DNA from: an uncultured Eubacteriales bacterium
GTDB lineage: Bacteria > Bacillota > Clostridia > Christensenellales > Aristaeellaceae
Length of the DNA stretch: 64,000 nt
Assembly (NCBI GenBank): GCA_902793605.1
Contig: CADBEB010000004.1
Location: 1-64,000 of the forward strand
Reading direction: 5' to 3'
Made by a program: the position numbers and the translations under genes. The notes under the pieces were generated by a model, which had not been told where the DNA came from, did no database searches, and worked only from the letters and a program-made list of their open reading frames with translations. Below, one piece after another: positions 9,418-18,872 of this stretch (position 1 is the stretch's first letter; every line of letters begins with the position of its first letter).

Positions 9418-10241
9418 GCTTCCACTCCGATGCGGGTGCACGGGACCCGTCCTTCCTTCAGGTCGCTCAGCCGGTGGCGGGCATGGCCGATGATCACCGT
9501 CGTGCCGCCGCGCACACAGCCCAGCGCATATTCCAGCTTGGCCCGGGCGCCGTTCGCACCGGCGCGGCTCGCGCCGATGCAGGCTTCCTGCAGCGCCCGC
9601 ACCTTCTTTTCCACCTCTTCGTATGTCCGGCCGATCACATCGCGCACCAGCGTCTCCGGGTTGTTCCGGTCCCGGTAGATCCCCTCCGTGGAGGTCATCA
9701 GCACCAGCGTCTTCGCCTTCACCAGGCCCGCGATCACTGCCGCGGTCTCATCGTTGTCCACGCATTCGTGAACCTCTTCGCCCTTCTGCCGGCGGGCCGC
9801 CAGCTCCATTTTCCGGTTTTCCTCGTCAGATACCGGGTCGTTGTAGTTCACGATCGGGATTGTCTTCTGCCGCGCTGCCCGGATCAGCAGCTGGCGGATA
9901 TGCTCGCACTTTTCCGCGTCGTTGAAGTGGGTGTGCTCGACCAGGATCTGCCGGATCCCGTATTCCGGCGGCACAAACTGTCGGTAGTTCTGCATCAGGA
10001 TGGACTGCCCCTGGGCCGAGTAATCCGCCTTGTCCTGTTCAGGATCCCCGCTCAGCTCGCAGCCCGTCCGTTTGATATAGTCCAGCCGGCCGATCTCCGT
10101 CGCGCCGCTCGTAACCCAGATCATCCCGGGCTTCAGCTCCGCACCGATCCGGGAGAAAATGTTGTAGTCGATGTCCCGGTCCTCCTGCCGGATCAGCGCC
10201 ATGCTGCCGATCTTGCCCACCAGTTCAAACTGATACTCCAT
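9414..10241 (-). CDS. Amino acid kinase family protein, glutamate 5-kinase-like
   Basis: A 275-residue amino-acid-kinase-fold protein. Features matching ProB are the VTSGATEIGR segment (ProB usually has SSGAV), the PIVNYNDPVSDEE and DNDETAA motifs around the phosphoacceptor/ATP site and the late GANGARAKLEYA region (compare GTGGM). The C-terminal PUA domain of many glutamate kinases is absent. The N-terminal KxGSS is changed to KIGSMAL. No proA gene is adjacent. It could be a divergent short ProB or a relative acting on another carboxylate; I therefore give no gene symbol. It lies between aroK (19-nt gap) and the serine hydrolase (4-nt overlap). Confidence 0.78.
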   Translation of the reverse strand: MEYQFELVGKIGSMALIRQEDRDIDYNIFSRIGAELKPGMIWVTSGATEIGRLDYIKRTGCELSGDPEQDKADYSAQGQSILMQNYRQFVPPEYGIRQILVEHTHFNDAEKCEHIRQLLIRAARQKTIPIVNYNDPVSDEENRKMELAARRQKGEEVHECVDNDETAAVIAGLVKAKTLVLMTSTEGIYRDRNNPETLVRDVIGRTYEEVEKKVRALQEACIGASRAGANGARAKLEYALGCVRGGTTVIIGHARHRLSDLKEGRVPCTRIGVEA

Positions 10242-10260
10242 TGTTTCCGCTCCGCTCTTT

Positions 10261-10767
10261 TTACAGTTTTTCCCGAACCAGCCGGGTCAGGATGTAGACC
10301 GCCATATGGTATCCCTTGTCGTTCTTCAGGGTAATGTCCGCGAGTTCGCGGTACACCGGGATCCGTTCCCGGTAAACCCGCTCCACCTCTGCCAGCCCTC
10401 CGTCCCGCAGCGTCGGCCGCCGGTCCAGCTTGATGTCGGCCAGGATATCCTCCAGCGGCCGGTCAATCAGCACGATCGACCCCCAGGTCCGCATGATGTG
10501 GCGGTTCACCGGGTTCATGACGGTCCCGCCGCCCGTGGAGATGATCATCGGCTTGGCCCGCGTCAGCGCTGCAAGCACGTTCGTCTCCGCTCGCCGGAAG
10601 GCTTCCTCGCCGTATTGCTCGAAGAAGTCGTTCACCGTTCCGCCCGCGCTCTGAGCCACGACCGCGTCCGTATCCGCAAAGGGCACGCCCGTTTCCTTCG
10701 CCGTGCGCTTGCCAAGGCTGCTCTTGCCGCAGCCCTGCATGCCGATCAGGAACAGGTGCTTTTCCAT
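10261..10767 (-). CDS. aroK: Shikimate kinase
   Basis: Phosphorylates shikimate at O3 in the aromatic amino acid pathway. The 168-residue sequence has Walker A GMQGCGKSS, the shikimate-binding DTD, FRRAE and the STGGGTV loop, and the lid region LDRRPTL. Length is typical. It is the first gene of a unit with the ProB-like kinase and a serine hydrolase, behind a clear promoter; no other aro gene is in the window. Confidence 0.95.
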   Translation of the reverse strand: MEKHLFLIGMQGCGKSSLGKRTAKETGVPFADTDAVVAQSAGGTVNDFFEQYGEEAFRRAETNVLAALTRAKPMIISTGGGTVMNPVNRHIMRTWGSIVLIDRPLEDILADIKLDRRPTLRDGGLAEVERVYRERIPVYRELADITLKNDKGYHMAVYILTRLVREKL

Positions 10768-10819
10768 CGCCGTGGCCTCCTTCCCGCCGTCGTTCCCGGT
10801 AACGTTTCCTTTTCCTTTG

Positions 10820-10847
10820 ATAATACTTTTTTTTCGCTGTCCGTCAA
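10820..10847 (-). promoter_or_regulatory. Promoter of aroK operon
   Basis: Minus strand: -35 TTGACG (10842-10847), 16-bp A-rich spacer, -10 TATTAT (10820-10825). Confidence 0.8.
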
Positions 10848-10859
10848 GTACAAAACTGC

Positions 10860-12293
10860 TTATGCTTTCTCCAGTGTAAACCGGAAAGCCGCTCCGGTTT
10901 CCGTTTCCAGCAGTCGGATCCCCTGTCCGTGCATCTCCATGATCCGCTTGCAGATGCTCAGCCCGAGCCCGGTCCCCTTGCCGGCCGTATGCGCCCGGTC
11001 CGCCGTGAAGAAGCGATCAAAGATCCTCTCCCGGTCCTCCGGGGCTACGCCGCTGCCGCTGTCCCTCACGGTGATCTCCGCGATCCCGTCGTGCGTCGCG
11101 GACTCCAGGCGGATGCTTCCGCCTTCCGGCGTGAATTTGATTGCGTTGTCCAGCAGGTTGATCACAACCTGCTCGATCCGGTCGCTGTCCGCCCGCACCG
11201 GGCATGGATCCTCCTCAAACTCGCAGCTGACGTCGATCTTTTTTCCCTCCAGGTCGTTCATCCGGCGGATCACCGCCCGCCGCAGCATCTCGTTGATGTC
11301 GAACACCGACATTTCCGGCTTCGCGTCCTCACGCTCCAGCCGGCTCAGCGCCAGCAGGTCGTCGATAAGCCCGCTCAGACGCTTGCTCTCATCCGCTACC
11401 AGCCTCAGGTACCTCGGCTGCTCCTCTGCCGGGATCACGCCGTCCGCCATGCCTTCGGCAAAGCCGCGGATACTCGTAATGGGACTGCGAAGCTCATGGC
11501 TCACGTTCGCCACAAACTCCCTGCGGCCTTCCTCCACGCCTTCCAGCTTTCGGGTCATCGTGTTGAAAGCGCTGCTTACTTCGCGAACCTCCCGGTCCCC
11601 GGTCTTCTCGTCCACCCGCACGGAGAAATCGCCTTCCGCGATCCGCCCGGCCGCTGTCCCCAGCTGCTTGAGCGGCTTCAGCCTCGCCCGCACGAACAGG
11701 AACACCACCACGCCGCTCAGTGCCAGCACCGCTGCGGCCAGCACCGCGATCTTGCCGAGGATCTCGTTCAGCCCTGATTCGATCCGCTGCGCCTTTGTCC
11801 GGATAAAGACGGCGCCGGCCACCCCTCCGTTCCGCGTATAGGGCACGCCGACCGTGAACGTAGGTGCCTCTCCGCTCGCGGAGCGCATCCGGATCTTCTC
11901 CCCGCCCAGGATCTTCTGCATCGCCTTGGAGATCTCGTCGCCGTTCAGGCTCTCCACAAATTCCGGATCCTCGCTGTAGGCTGTCCGCGCGTTGGTCATG
12001 ACGTTCCCCGCCTGGTCCATCACCGCGATATAGGCGCCGAACTCCCGGTTTATGTTGGCTGCCACCTCGTTCAGGTGCGACCGGGTCACGCTGTCCCGGT
12101 CGTTGATGGTATCCATCAGGCTCTCGCCTTCCAGGTCACCTGCCAGGTAGGCGATCTCCTCCGCCTCCGAGATCAGATAGTCCAGCCGCGCGTCGATCTG
12201 CTGGTTCCGAAGCGTGAACCACCATACGGCGGACAGGGCGACCGTCGTCACCAGGATCACCGCCAGCACCACCGCCATGATCCGTGCAAACAC
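10860..12293 (-). CDS. Sensor histidine kinase
   Basis: Membrane-bound histidine kinase of 477 residues. Transmembrane helices lie at about 5-27 and 181-201, flanking a periplasmic-type sensor domain of about 150 residues. HAMP follows (about 203-255), then HisKA with the phospho-acceptor His266 in VANVSHELRSPITS and a HATPase_c domain with NAIKFTP, DSGSGVAPED and GTGLGLSICKRIM. It is 12 nt downstream of a PhoB/OmpR-type response regulator and is certainly its partner. The arrangement resembles PhoR/ResE-type kinases; the stimulus is unknown. Confidence 0.96.
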   Translation of the reverse strand: MFARIMAVVLAVILVTTVALSAVWWFTLRNQQIDARLDYLISEAEEIAYLAGDLEGESLMDTINDRDSVTRSHLNEVAANINREFGAYIAVMDQAGNVMTNARTAYSEDPEFVESLNGDEISKAMQKILGGEKIRMRSASGEAPTFTVGVPYTRNGGVAGAVFIRTKAQRIESGLNEILGKIAVLAAAVLALSGVVVFLFVRARLKPLKQLGTAAGRIAEGDFSVRVDEKTGDREVREVSSAFNTMTRKLEGVEEGRREFVANVSHELRSPITSIRGFAEGMADGVIPAEEQPRYLRLVADESKRLSGLIDDLLALSRLEREDAKPEMSVFDINEMLRRAVIRRMNDLEGKKIDVSCEFEEDPCPVRADSDRIEQVVINLLDNAIKFTPEGGSIRLESATHDGIAEITVRDSGSGVAPEDRERIFDRFFTADRAHTAGKGTGLGLSICKRIMEMHGQGIRLLETETGAAFRFTLEKA

Positions 12294-12305
12294 GCTTCCT
12301 CACTC

Positions 12306-13004
12306 CTAATTCGTCGAAAACTTATACCCGACACCCCGAACCGTATACAGCGACCATCCATACTTCTCGCTGTCCGTCAGCTTCTCCCGGAGCCGCTTGA
12401 TATGCACGTCCACCGTCCGGCTGTCCCCGAAGAAGTCAAATCCCCATACCTGGCTCAGCAGCTGTTCCCGCGTAAACACCTGGTTCGGATGGGAAGCCAG
12501 GAAGTAGAGCACCTCCAGCTCCTTCGGCGGCATCTCCAGCTTCCGCCCTTCATAGCGCACGTCATATTCCGCCAGGCTCACCGTCAGCCCCGGGAAGGTC
12601 AGGTCCTGTTTCGTCTCCTCCTCGCTGCCGTGCACCCGCCGGAGCACCGCCTTCACCCGCGCCGTCATTTCCTTGCCGTCGAAGGGCTTCACGATATAGT
12701 CGTCTGCTCCCAGCTCCAGGCACAGCACCTTGTCAAAAGTCTCCCCCCTGGCGGTCACCATGATCACCGGGATATTCCCGCTCTTCCGGACTGTCTTGAG
12801 CACCTCGTACCCGTCCATGCCCGGCAGCATCACATCCAGCAGGATCAGGTCCGGCGGCAGCCGCCTGAACTCCTCCACTGCCTGCCGCCCGTCCGCGGCT
12901 ACCCGCACCTCACAGCCTTCCTTCTCCAGATACAGCTGTTCCAGCCGGCTGATGTTCGGATCGTCATCCACTACCAGGATACTCGGCTTATCTTTCATAA
13001 ACAA
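12306..13004 (-). CDS. OmpR/PhoB-family response regulator
   Basis: A 232-residue two-domain regulator. The receiver domain has the acidic pocket DDD at 13-15, phospho-acceptor Asp57 (LILLDVMLPGMDG), the switch Thr in VTARGE and Lys in IVKPFDGKE. The C-terminal winged helix ends with the typical TVDVHIKRLREKL and RGVGYKF. It precedes its cognate kinase and follows mutS2 by about 30 bp. No binding site for it can be assigned from the sequence. Confidence 0.96.
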   Translation of the reverse strand: MFMKDKPSILVVDDDPNISRLEQLYLEKEGCEVRVAADGRQAVEEFRRLPPDLILLDVMLPGMDGYEVLKTVRKSGNIPVIMVTARGETFDKVLCLELGADDYIVKPFDGKEMTARVKAVLRRVHGSEEETKQDLTFPGLTVSLAEYDVRYEGRKLEMPPKELEVLYFLASHPNQVFTREQLLSQVWGFDFFGDSRTVDVHIKRLREKLTDSEKYGWSLYTVRGVGYKFSTN

Positions 13005-13034
13005 ACATCCTTTTCTATTTGCATTCCCCTGCCC

Positions 13035-15392
13035 TTACTTCAGCTGAACCACCGTCACTCCGTCTTCCCCCTCGCCGTACATACCGCGGCGAAAGCTCTT
13101 CACGTGTCGGTTCTTCCTCAGGTCCTGCTGGATCCCGGACCGCAGGATCCCCGTCCCCTTTCCGTGGATCACATAAACCTCGTTCAGTCCCGCCAGCACC
13201 GCTTCGTCCAGGTACCGGCTCACCACGTCCAGCGCTTCCTCCAGGTTCATCCCGCGCACGTCGCACTCGGATGAGACCGTCCTGTTCAGCATGCCGGTCT
13301 TCGCCTTCACCGTAGTCTTTTCCTTTGCCGGCGCCGCCTTCAGCATCCGCAGCTGGCTCAGCTGCGCCGTGAACTTCATCATTCCGGTCTGCAGCCGCAC
13401 CTCGCCCTTGTCGTCCGGCGGGCCCAGGACAACGCCTTCCGTCCCGAGGGTCAGGATCTTCACCCGGTCGCCCGCCTTCACGGTCGCCGGCGCCTCGCCG
13501 CTCTCTTCGCTCTCCGTCCTCAGGCCCTCGCTCATCTCGTCGATGCCCTGGTCCAGCCGTTTTCGCAGGTCGTTCACACCCGCGCCGCCCGCAGCAGCGT
13601 TCTTCTTCATCTTCTTCAGCTCGGCGATCACGCTCTCGCTCTCCTGCCGCGCCTGCTCCAGGATCCGCTTCGCGTCCTCCCGGGCCTTCCGCAGGCTCTG
13701 CTCGCGCTTCTGCTCCATCTCCCTGCGCAGCTGTTCCGCTTCGTTCCGCAGGCGGATGGTCTCCTTGCTCGCCTCCTGGGCCAGTTCCCGTTCCTTCTCC
13801 GCCACCTGCCGGTGGTATTCGGCGTTGGCGATCACGTCCTCAAAACGGATCGCGTTCCCGCTCAGCAGCTTTCTGGCCGCCTCGATCAGGTTCTCCGGCA
13901 GGCCCAGCCGCCGACTGATCTCGAAGGCGTTGCTTTTGCCCGGTACGCCGATGGACAGCCGGTAAGTCGGCCGCAGCGTCTCCACGTCAAACTCCACCGA
14001 GGCGTTCTCCACGCCTTTTGTCGTCAGCGCAAACGCCTTCAGCTCGCTGTAGTGCGTTGTCGCCATTGTCCGCACACCGATGTGCAGCAGCCGCGTCAGG
14101 ATGCTCTGCGCCAGCGCCGCGCCTTCCGTCGGGTCCGTTCCGGCGCCAAGCTCGTCAAACAGCACCAGGTCCCGCGGCGTCACCTCGTGCATGATCTCCA
14201 CGATGTTGGTCATGTGGCCCGAGAAGGTGGACAGGCTCTGCTCGATGCTCTGCTCATCCCCGATATCCGCGAACACCTGCTCGAACACCGCAATCTCCGT
14301 CCCCAGGTCCGCCGGCACCTGCAAGCCCGCCTGCGCCATCAGTGTGAACAGTCCGACCGTCTTCAGGGTCACCGTCTTGCCGCCTGTGTTCGGCCCGGTG
14401 ATCACCAGGGTGGTGAACTCCTCCCCGAGCCAGATGCTGGACGGCACCACCTTTTCCGGGTCGATCAGCGGATGCCGTCCCCGGATGATGTTCAGGTATC
14501 CCCGGTCGTTGATCTTCGGGCTCACGCAAACCAGCCGCCGGCTCAGCAGTCCCTTGGCAAAGATGAAGTCCAGTTCCGACAGCAGCTCCACCGTCTCCGC
14601 CATCGCCGGGGCATAGGGCGCCGCTTCCGCGCTCAGTGCCGCCAGGATCCGGGCGATCTCCTGCTGTTCCTTCAGTTCCCACTGTTTCAGCTCGTTCCCC
14701 ATCTCCACCGCGGCCATCGGCTCGATGAACAGCGTCGCGCCGGAGGAGCTCTGGTCGTGCACCAGGCCGGGCACGCTGCTGCGGTATTCCGCCCGCACCG
14801 GCAGCACATACCGGTTGTTCCGCACCGTGATGATGGTATCCTGCAACGCCTTCTGGAGCTCCGCCGAACGGATCATCTGGTTCAGCTTGTCCCGGATACG
14901 TTCCTGCGCGCCCCGCAGGTGCCGCCGGATATTCATCAGCTCGCTGCTTGCCCGGTCCGCGATCTCATCCTCGGAGATGATCGCGTCCGTGATGTCCTTC
15001 TCGATGTTCCTGGCCGTGAACAGCCCTTCCGCCCGGCTGCGCAGGATCGGGGTGTTCTCCCGGTCTGTGACCAGCGCGTCCCGCGCGGCACGGCTCGCCC
15101 GCAGCAGCCCGGCAATGTTCAGCAGCATGCCCGCGCTCAGGCTTCCGCCCTTCTCGCAGATCGCCAGCGCCGGGCGGATATCCGGAAACTCCGTCATCGG
15201 GTGCCCGCCGGTATACTGCAGGATCACGGCTGCCTCTTCCGTCTCCGCCTGCGCCGCGCGCACGGAGGGAAGGTCGCAGAAAGGCTCCAGCGTCAGGCAC
15301 CGTTCCCTGCCTGCCGCCGTCAGCGCGCCTTCCGCCAGCATCTCCCGGATCCGGGTAAACTCCAGCACCCGGAGTGTTCTTTCTTTCATCAA
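13035..15392 (-). CDS. mutS2: Endonuclease MutS2
   Basis: A 785-residue MutS-family ATPase without the mismatch-recognition domain. The order is core/lever domains, ATPase with Walker A TGPNTGGKT and the later Walker B LVLFDELGAGTDPTEGAALA, a long coiled coil rich in Glu/Arg/Lys (about 520-620), a beta-barrel linker and a C-terminal Smr domain (CDVRGMNLEEAL ... VIHGKGTG). In Bacillus, MutS2 also acts on collided ribosomes. Two starts are possible: a TTG with GGGGAG seven bases upstream (used here) or the ATG immediately after it. It lies between the U32 peptidase gene and the response regulator. Confidence 0.96.
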   Translation of the reverse strand: MMKERTLRVLEFTRIREMLAEGALTAAGRERCLTLEPFCDLPSVRAAQAETEEAAVILQYTGGHPMTEFPDIRPALAICEKGGSLSAGMLLNIAGLLRASRAARDALVTDRENTPILRSRAEGLFTARNIEKDITDAIISEDEIADRASSELMNIRRHLRGAQERIRDKLNQMIRSAELQKALQDTIITVRNNRYVLPVRAEYRSSVPGLVHDQSSSGATLFIEPMAAVEMGNELKQWELKEQQEIARILAALSAEAAPYAPAMAETVELLSELDFIFAKGLLSRRLVCVSPKINDRGYLNIIRGRHPLIDPEKVVPSSIWLGEEFTTLVITGPNTGGKTVTLKTVGLFTLMAQAGLQVPADLGTEIAVFEQVFADIGDEQSIEQSLSTFSGHMTNIVEIMHEVTPRDLVLFDELGAGTDPTEGAALAQSILTRLLHIGVRTMATTHYSELKAFALTTKGVENASVEFDVETLRPTYRLSIGVPGKSNAFEISRRLGLPENLIEAARKLLSGNAIRFEDVIANAEYHRQVAEKERELAQEASKETIRLRNEAEQLRREMEQKREQSLRKAREDAKRILEQARQESESVIAELKKMKKNAAAGGAGVNDLRKRLDQGIDEMSEGLRTESEESGEAPATVKAGDRVKILTLGTEGVVLGPPDDKGEVRLQTGMMKFTAQLSQLRMLKAAPAKEKTTVKAKTGMLNRTVSSECDVRGMNLEEALDVVSRYLDEAVLAGLNEVYVIHGKGTGILRSGIQQDLRKNRHVKSFRRGMYGEGEDGVTVVQLK

Positions 15393-15407
15393 TGTCTGTC
15401 TCCCCGT

Positions 15408-15433
15408 GTCATCCTGAACGCAGTGAAAGATCT
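15408..15433 (-). repeat. Possible dispersed intergenic repeat fragment
   Basis: The short mutS2-U32 gap contains GTCATCCTGAACG-CAGTGAAAGATCT, a sequence that resembles widely dispersed intergenic repeats in many bacterial genomes. Only one copy occurs in this window, so the call rests on general recognition. Confidence 0.35.
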
Positions 15434-15435
15434 CC

Positions 15436-17739
15436 TTATTCCACCGGCCGTTTCCAGTGTCCCGCCGTGGTTTCCCAGCCGGTTCTCCTGTCCTCCCGGA
15501 ATGCGTTCAGCACCTCTTCCGTTTCTTCCGGGTCTTCCGTCGTCAGTTCGATCGCCCGGTTGGACGGTTTCCTGTCCAGGTTGTCCGTCGGCAGCGCGTT
15601 CATCAGCTGCACCAGGCAGCCCTCCGGCATCCGCTGCCGCAGCAGCGGGAACCGGTATCCGCGCCGGTCCTCCAGCGCCTGTCCGCTCAGCGCGTCCGCC
15701 GCGCCTTCGTCGCACATCCGGCAGTCGCGATGGCCCCTGTCCATTCCCAGGGCAGTGCGCGCCGGACAGTGATGCAGCAGCATCAGCCTCGTCCGTCCGT
15801 AAACGGTCACCAGGATCGGCGGATCGCCCGCCTGCAGGTCCTTCAGTTCCTGCCCCGTCAGTTCTGGAGAAGCCGTCACAAAGGCGCAGCCTTCGTCAAA
15901 CAGCAGGGCGGCCGCCTGCCGGTTCATTACCGGAATGCCGCTTCCCGCGCCAAAGGGCACCGGCCAGTCCAGCCCCAGCTGTCCGACCGTTCCCAGCACG
16001 ACCCCGCCCAGCTTCTCCTTCTGTGCACATACAAAGCGGTGCAGCATCTGCAGTGTTTCCTCTTCGCACACGTCCGGCAGCCGGAACCAGTCGCCTTCCC
16101 GCATCTCCCCGGCCAGCCGTTCCAGTGCGGTCTCGCGGTAATCCTCCGGATACCAGGCGATCCGGAATCCTTCCCGCCTCGCGGCTTCTGCCTGTTCCCG
16201 GGTCCGCACCAGGGCCGTCTGCGGCACGCTGCCCTTAGGCAGGTCTGCCTCCGGCGTCTTCCCTTCGCCCGCGGTATCCGGCGCGAATGCCCTGATCCGC
16301 GCCTCCGCCAGCGCCTCCAACGCCTCCCGGCGGATCGCGTTCACCCGGGAAACAGGCACGAACGCGTTCCGGGTCTCCGCCTGCGTCCTTCGCGGAACAA
16401 ACACAGTGTCTCCGGTCTTTTCCAGGCTCCGGATCAATTCGCTCTCTTCCGCTGCCCGGGTCCGCGCTTCCGCAACCGTTTCCCCGGTTACGGTCACGGT
16501 GTTCTCCCCGTCCGTCGCCGTCAGCGTCAGCGCCTCGCCCGCGACCGCGTGCAAGGCCAGGTCCACCGGTACCGTCCGGCCCGGCATCGCGTTCGCCGCG
16601 CTCATCTGTGCCGCATCCGTCAGACAGGCTACCTCGTCCCCGTTTTCCGCCCGGGCTTCCGGCCGCAGCCGCAGGATCGCCGTCTCTCCGGTTTCCCTGT
16701 CCGGTCCGGCGTAGATCAGGTCCGTCTTCCCGCGTTTCCCGCGGATCTCCAGTCCGTCCCCGTTCCGCAGCACCCGCTCCAGCCGGACCTGCGCCAGCTT
16801 CCCGTCCGCCTTCACGATCCGGCCGATCCGGATCCCCCTGTGGTTCACCGTCTCCGGACAGATCACGCCCGCGTCCTCGCAGCCCAGCGCGTATCCCTTC
16901 ATGAAGCCGCCGCGGTTGAATATCTGCAGCAGCCCTTCCCGTTCTTCCCGGTCCGCGGGCGCAAAGCGTCCCGCTTCCATCGCGTCAATTCCCTTCCGGT
17001 AGCTCGACGCGACGACAGCCACGTATTCCGGCCGTTTCAGCCGCCCTTCCAGTTTGACCGAAGCGGCCCCGGCCTCCTTAAGAAGCGGCAGCTCATCCCG
17101 CAGGCATACGTCCCGGGGACTGAGCCAGGCGCCTTTCCGGCCCCGGTAGCTGTATTCCATCCGGCAGGGCTGGGCGCACCGTCCCCGGTTGCCGCTCCGC
17201 TCGCCCACCATGCTGGAAAACAGGCACAGCCCGCTGACTGCGACACACTGTGCCCCGTGCCCGAAGACTTCGATCTCCGCTCCGGCGTCCCGGCACCGGC
17301 GGATCTCCTCCAGCGAGCATTCCCGCGCCAGTACGACCCGACGGATCCCCTTTTTCGCGCACCAGCTGACGCCGGTCCGGTTGTGGATCGCCATCTGTGT
17401 GCTCGCATGCACCGTCAGCCCGGGAAACATCGCCCGTGCGATCCGCAGCGCGCCGAGGTCCTGGATCAGCACCGCGTCCGCCTGCAGGTCCCGCAGCAGC
17501 CGCAGTACCTCCGTCACCTCGTCCATCTCGCCGTCTTTGATCAGGGTGTTCACCGTCACATGCACCCGCATATGCCGCAGATGAGCATACCGGATGGCTT
17601 CCTCCAGCTCCCGGCGGTCAAAATTCCCGGCGCCCGCGCGTGCGCTGAAAGCGGAATAACCGAGATAGACCGCGTCCGCTCCGGCCGCGTCCGCCCGTTC
17701 CAGTGCCGCCCGGTTCCCTGCCGGAGCCAGATTTTCCAT
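15436..17739 (-). CDS. U32 family peptidase / RlhA-type RNA hydroxylation protein
   Basis: A 767-residue protein beginning with the U32 domain (ELLAPAGN-type start MENLAPAGN, DAVYLG, VHVTVNTL, LTVHASTQM) and the signature EIEVFGHGAQCVAVSGLCLFS with the conserved cysteines that follow (GRCAQPC). The C-terminal half matches the architecture of DUF3656-containing members. Close relatives of this long form include E. coli RlhA, needed for 5-hydroxycytidine in 23S rRNA, while others are called collagenase-like peptidases. I favour an RNA-modification role on architecture. It sits between zapA and mutS2 in a minus-strand run. Confidence 0.9.
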   Translation of the reverse strand: MENLAPAGNRAALERADAAGADAVYLGYSAFSARAGAGNFDRRELEEAIRYAHLRHMRVHVTVNTLIKDGEMDEVTEVLRLLRDLQADAVLIQDLGALRIARAMFPGLTVHASTQMAIHNRTGVSWCAKKGIRRVVLARECSLEEIRRCRDAGAEIEVFGHGAQCVAVSGLCLFSSMVGERSGNRGRCAQPCRMEYSYRGRKGAWLSPRDVCLRDELPLLKEAGAASVKLEGRLKRPEYVAVVASSYRKGIDAMEAGRFAPADREEREGLLQIFNRGGFMKGYALGCEDAGVICPETVNHRGIRIGRIVKADGKLAQVRLERVLRNGDGLEIRGKRGKTDLIYAGPDRETGETAILRLRPEARAENGDEVACLTDAAQMSAANAMPGRTVPVDLALHAVAGEALTLTATDGENTVTVTGETVAEARTRAAEESELIRSLEKTGDTVFVPRRTQAETRNAFVPVSRVNAIRREALEALAEARIRAFAPDTAGEGKTPEADLPKGSVPQTALVRTREQAEAARREGFRIAWYPEDYRETALERLAGEMREGDWFRLPDVCEEETLQMLHRFVCAQKEKLGGVVLGTVGQLGLDWPVPFGAGSGIPVMNRQAAALLFDEGCAFVTASPELTGQELKDLQAGDPPILVTVYGRTRLMLLHHCPARTALGMDRGHRDCRMCDEGAADALSGQALEDRRGYRFPLLRQRMPEGCLVQLMNALPTDNLDRKPSNRAIELTTEDPEETEEVLNAFREDRRTGWETTAGHWKRPVE

Positions 17740-17802
17740 ACTGCTGCCCTGATCCTCTCTCTGCTTTATTTCACCGAAGTTCCCGACTGACGTTACGTCC
17801 CC

Positions 17803-18144
17803 TTACAAAGAGCTCATGGTAAGCTGCTCCCACTTATCGTCCCGGCCGGCGTCAGGGGACCCCTTCCCGTTTTTCTCCTTCGCTTCCTGTTTGCTGGCCC
17901 GGGCCAGCTGCTCGTTCTGCCTGTGCAGCACCGTGTTCTCGTCCTGCGCCTTCAGCAGCTCTTCCGCCAGGTTGAAGCAGGTCAGCACCGCCGCCTGTCC
18001 CGAGGGCAGGTTTGTCACCGCCGCCGTCTCGCTGAGCTTCCGGTCCACAAAGGCCGCCACCCGCCGCACAAACTCCGGCGGATCATTCGATATCAGCGTA
18101 TAGTTCTTCCCCGCCACACTCACTGTGATCTTTTGCTTTTCCAT
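17803..18144 (-). CDS. zapA: Cell division protein ZapA
   Basis: A 113-residue FtsZ-associated protein. The N-terminal beta-rich part KITVSVAGKNYTLISNDPPEFVRRVA followed by a long helix with a coiled coil (about 45-90) is the ZapA pattern. The Lys/Gly-rich tail is not conserved in the family. It heads the minus-strand series zapA, U32 peptidase, mutS2, which is a conserved neighbourhood in Clostridia. No convincing promoter is visible between it and the intergenic element upstream. Confidence 0.9.
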   Translation of the reverse strand: MEKQKITVSVAGKNYTLISNDPPEFVRRVAAFVDRKLSETAAVTNLPSGQAAVLTCFNLAEELLKAQDENTVLHRQNEQLARASKQEAKEKNGKGSPDAGRDDKWEQLTMSSL

Positions 18145-18178
18145 CTGTTATCTCCCATTTTTTTATAATAAGCGCAGG

Positions 18179-18217
18179 CCGAAGGGGGTGTGGGGGGCGA
18201 TCGGAAAGCCCCCCACC
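18179..18217 (+). repeat. Short copy of the CCGAAGGGG...CGGAAAGCCCC intergenic element
   Basis: CCGAAGGGGG at the left, GATCGGAAAGCCCC at the right, forming a perfect GTGGGGGGC/GCCCCCCAC stem. It lacks the internal GC-rich block of the long copies. Located between the ppi terminator and zapA. Confidence 0.75.
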
Positions 18218-18224
18218 AAAATGA

Positions 18225-18255
18225 AAGCGCAGAAAGCAAAAGCCTCTCTGCGCTT
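18225..18255 (-). terminator. Terminator of the cyclophilin gene
   Basis: Perfect 9-bp stem AAGCGCAGA/TCTGCGCTT, 10 nt past the stop of the isomerase gene, with a minus-strand tail TTCATTTT. Confidence 0.8.
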
Positions 18256-18264
18256 ACCCTTCCC

Positions 18265-18783
18265 TCAGATCTGCTCAAAGGGATAGATCTGGCCGAACGT
18301 GTCCACCCTAACTGATTCCATCACCTGGGGCTCGAAAGGCTTGTCCGAGGGATCCCTCGGCGTCTTCACGATATCTTCCGCCACGTCCATTCCTTCCAGC
18401 ACCTTGCCGAAAGCCGCGTACTGCCCGTCCAGGTGCGGACTGTCGCTGGTCATGATGAAGAACTGGCTTCCCGCGCTGTCGGGCATCATGCTGCGGGCCA
18501 TGCTCAGCACGCCGTAGGTGTGCTTCACCGGGTTTTGCACCCCGTTGGCTGCAAATTCGCCTTTGATGCAGTAGCCGGGGCCGCCCACGCCGCTCCCCTT
18601 GGGATCTCCGCCCTGAATCATGAAATTCGGGATCACCCGGTGGAAAGTCAATCCATCATAAAAGCCGCTGTTGGCAAGCGCAGTAAAATTGCCGACAGAC
18701 TGCGGAGCATATTCGGGATACAGTTCCCCCTTCATCTCGCGTCCGTCCTTCATCCTGATGGTAAACACCGGATTCTGTGCCAT
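18265..18783 (-). CDS. Cyclophilin-type peptidyl-prolyl cis-trans isomerase
   Basis: A 172-residue single-domain cyclophilin that accelerates prolyl isomerisation in folding proteins. The catalytic segment [19 protein letters not shown], the later [16 protein letters not shown] and the [12 protein letters not shown] block are all present. No signal peptide, so it is cytoplasmic. The gene has its own promoter and terminator, so it is probably monocistronic. Confidence 0.96.
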   Translation of the reverse strand: MAQNPVFTIRMKDGREMKGELYPEYAPQSVGNFTALANSGFYDGLTFHRVIPNFMIQGGDPKGSGVGGPGYCIKGEFAANGVQNPVKHTYGVLSMARSMMPDSAGSQFFIMTSDSPHLDGQYAAFGKVLEGMDVAEDIVKTPRDPSDKPFEPQVMESVRVDTFGQIYPFEQI

Positions 18784-18838
18784 TTCTCTTACAGCCTCCT
18801 TTACTCATTTCCGGCCCCCGGCCGGATGAGATCCTCCT

Positions 18839-18867
18839 ATTTTATCAGTATTTCCCTGTCATGGCAA
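18839..18867 (-). promoter_or_regulatory. Promoter of the cyclophilin gene
   Basis: Minus strand: -35 TTGCCA (18862-18867), 17-bp spacer, -10 TAAAAT (18839-18844). It diverges from the acetyltransferase promoter; the two -35 boxes are only 5 bp apart. Confidence 0.8.
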
Positions 18868-18872
18868 GCGTT

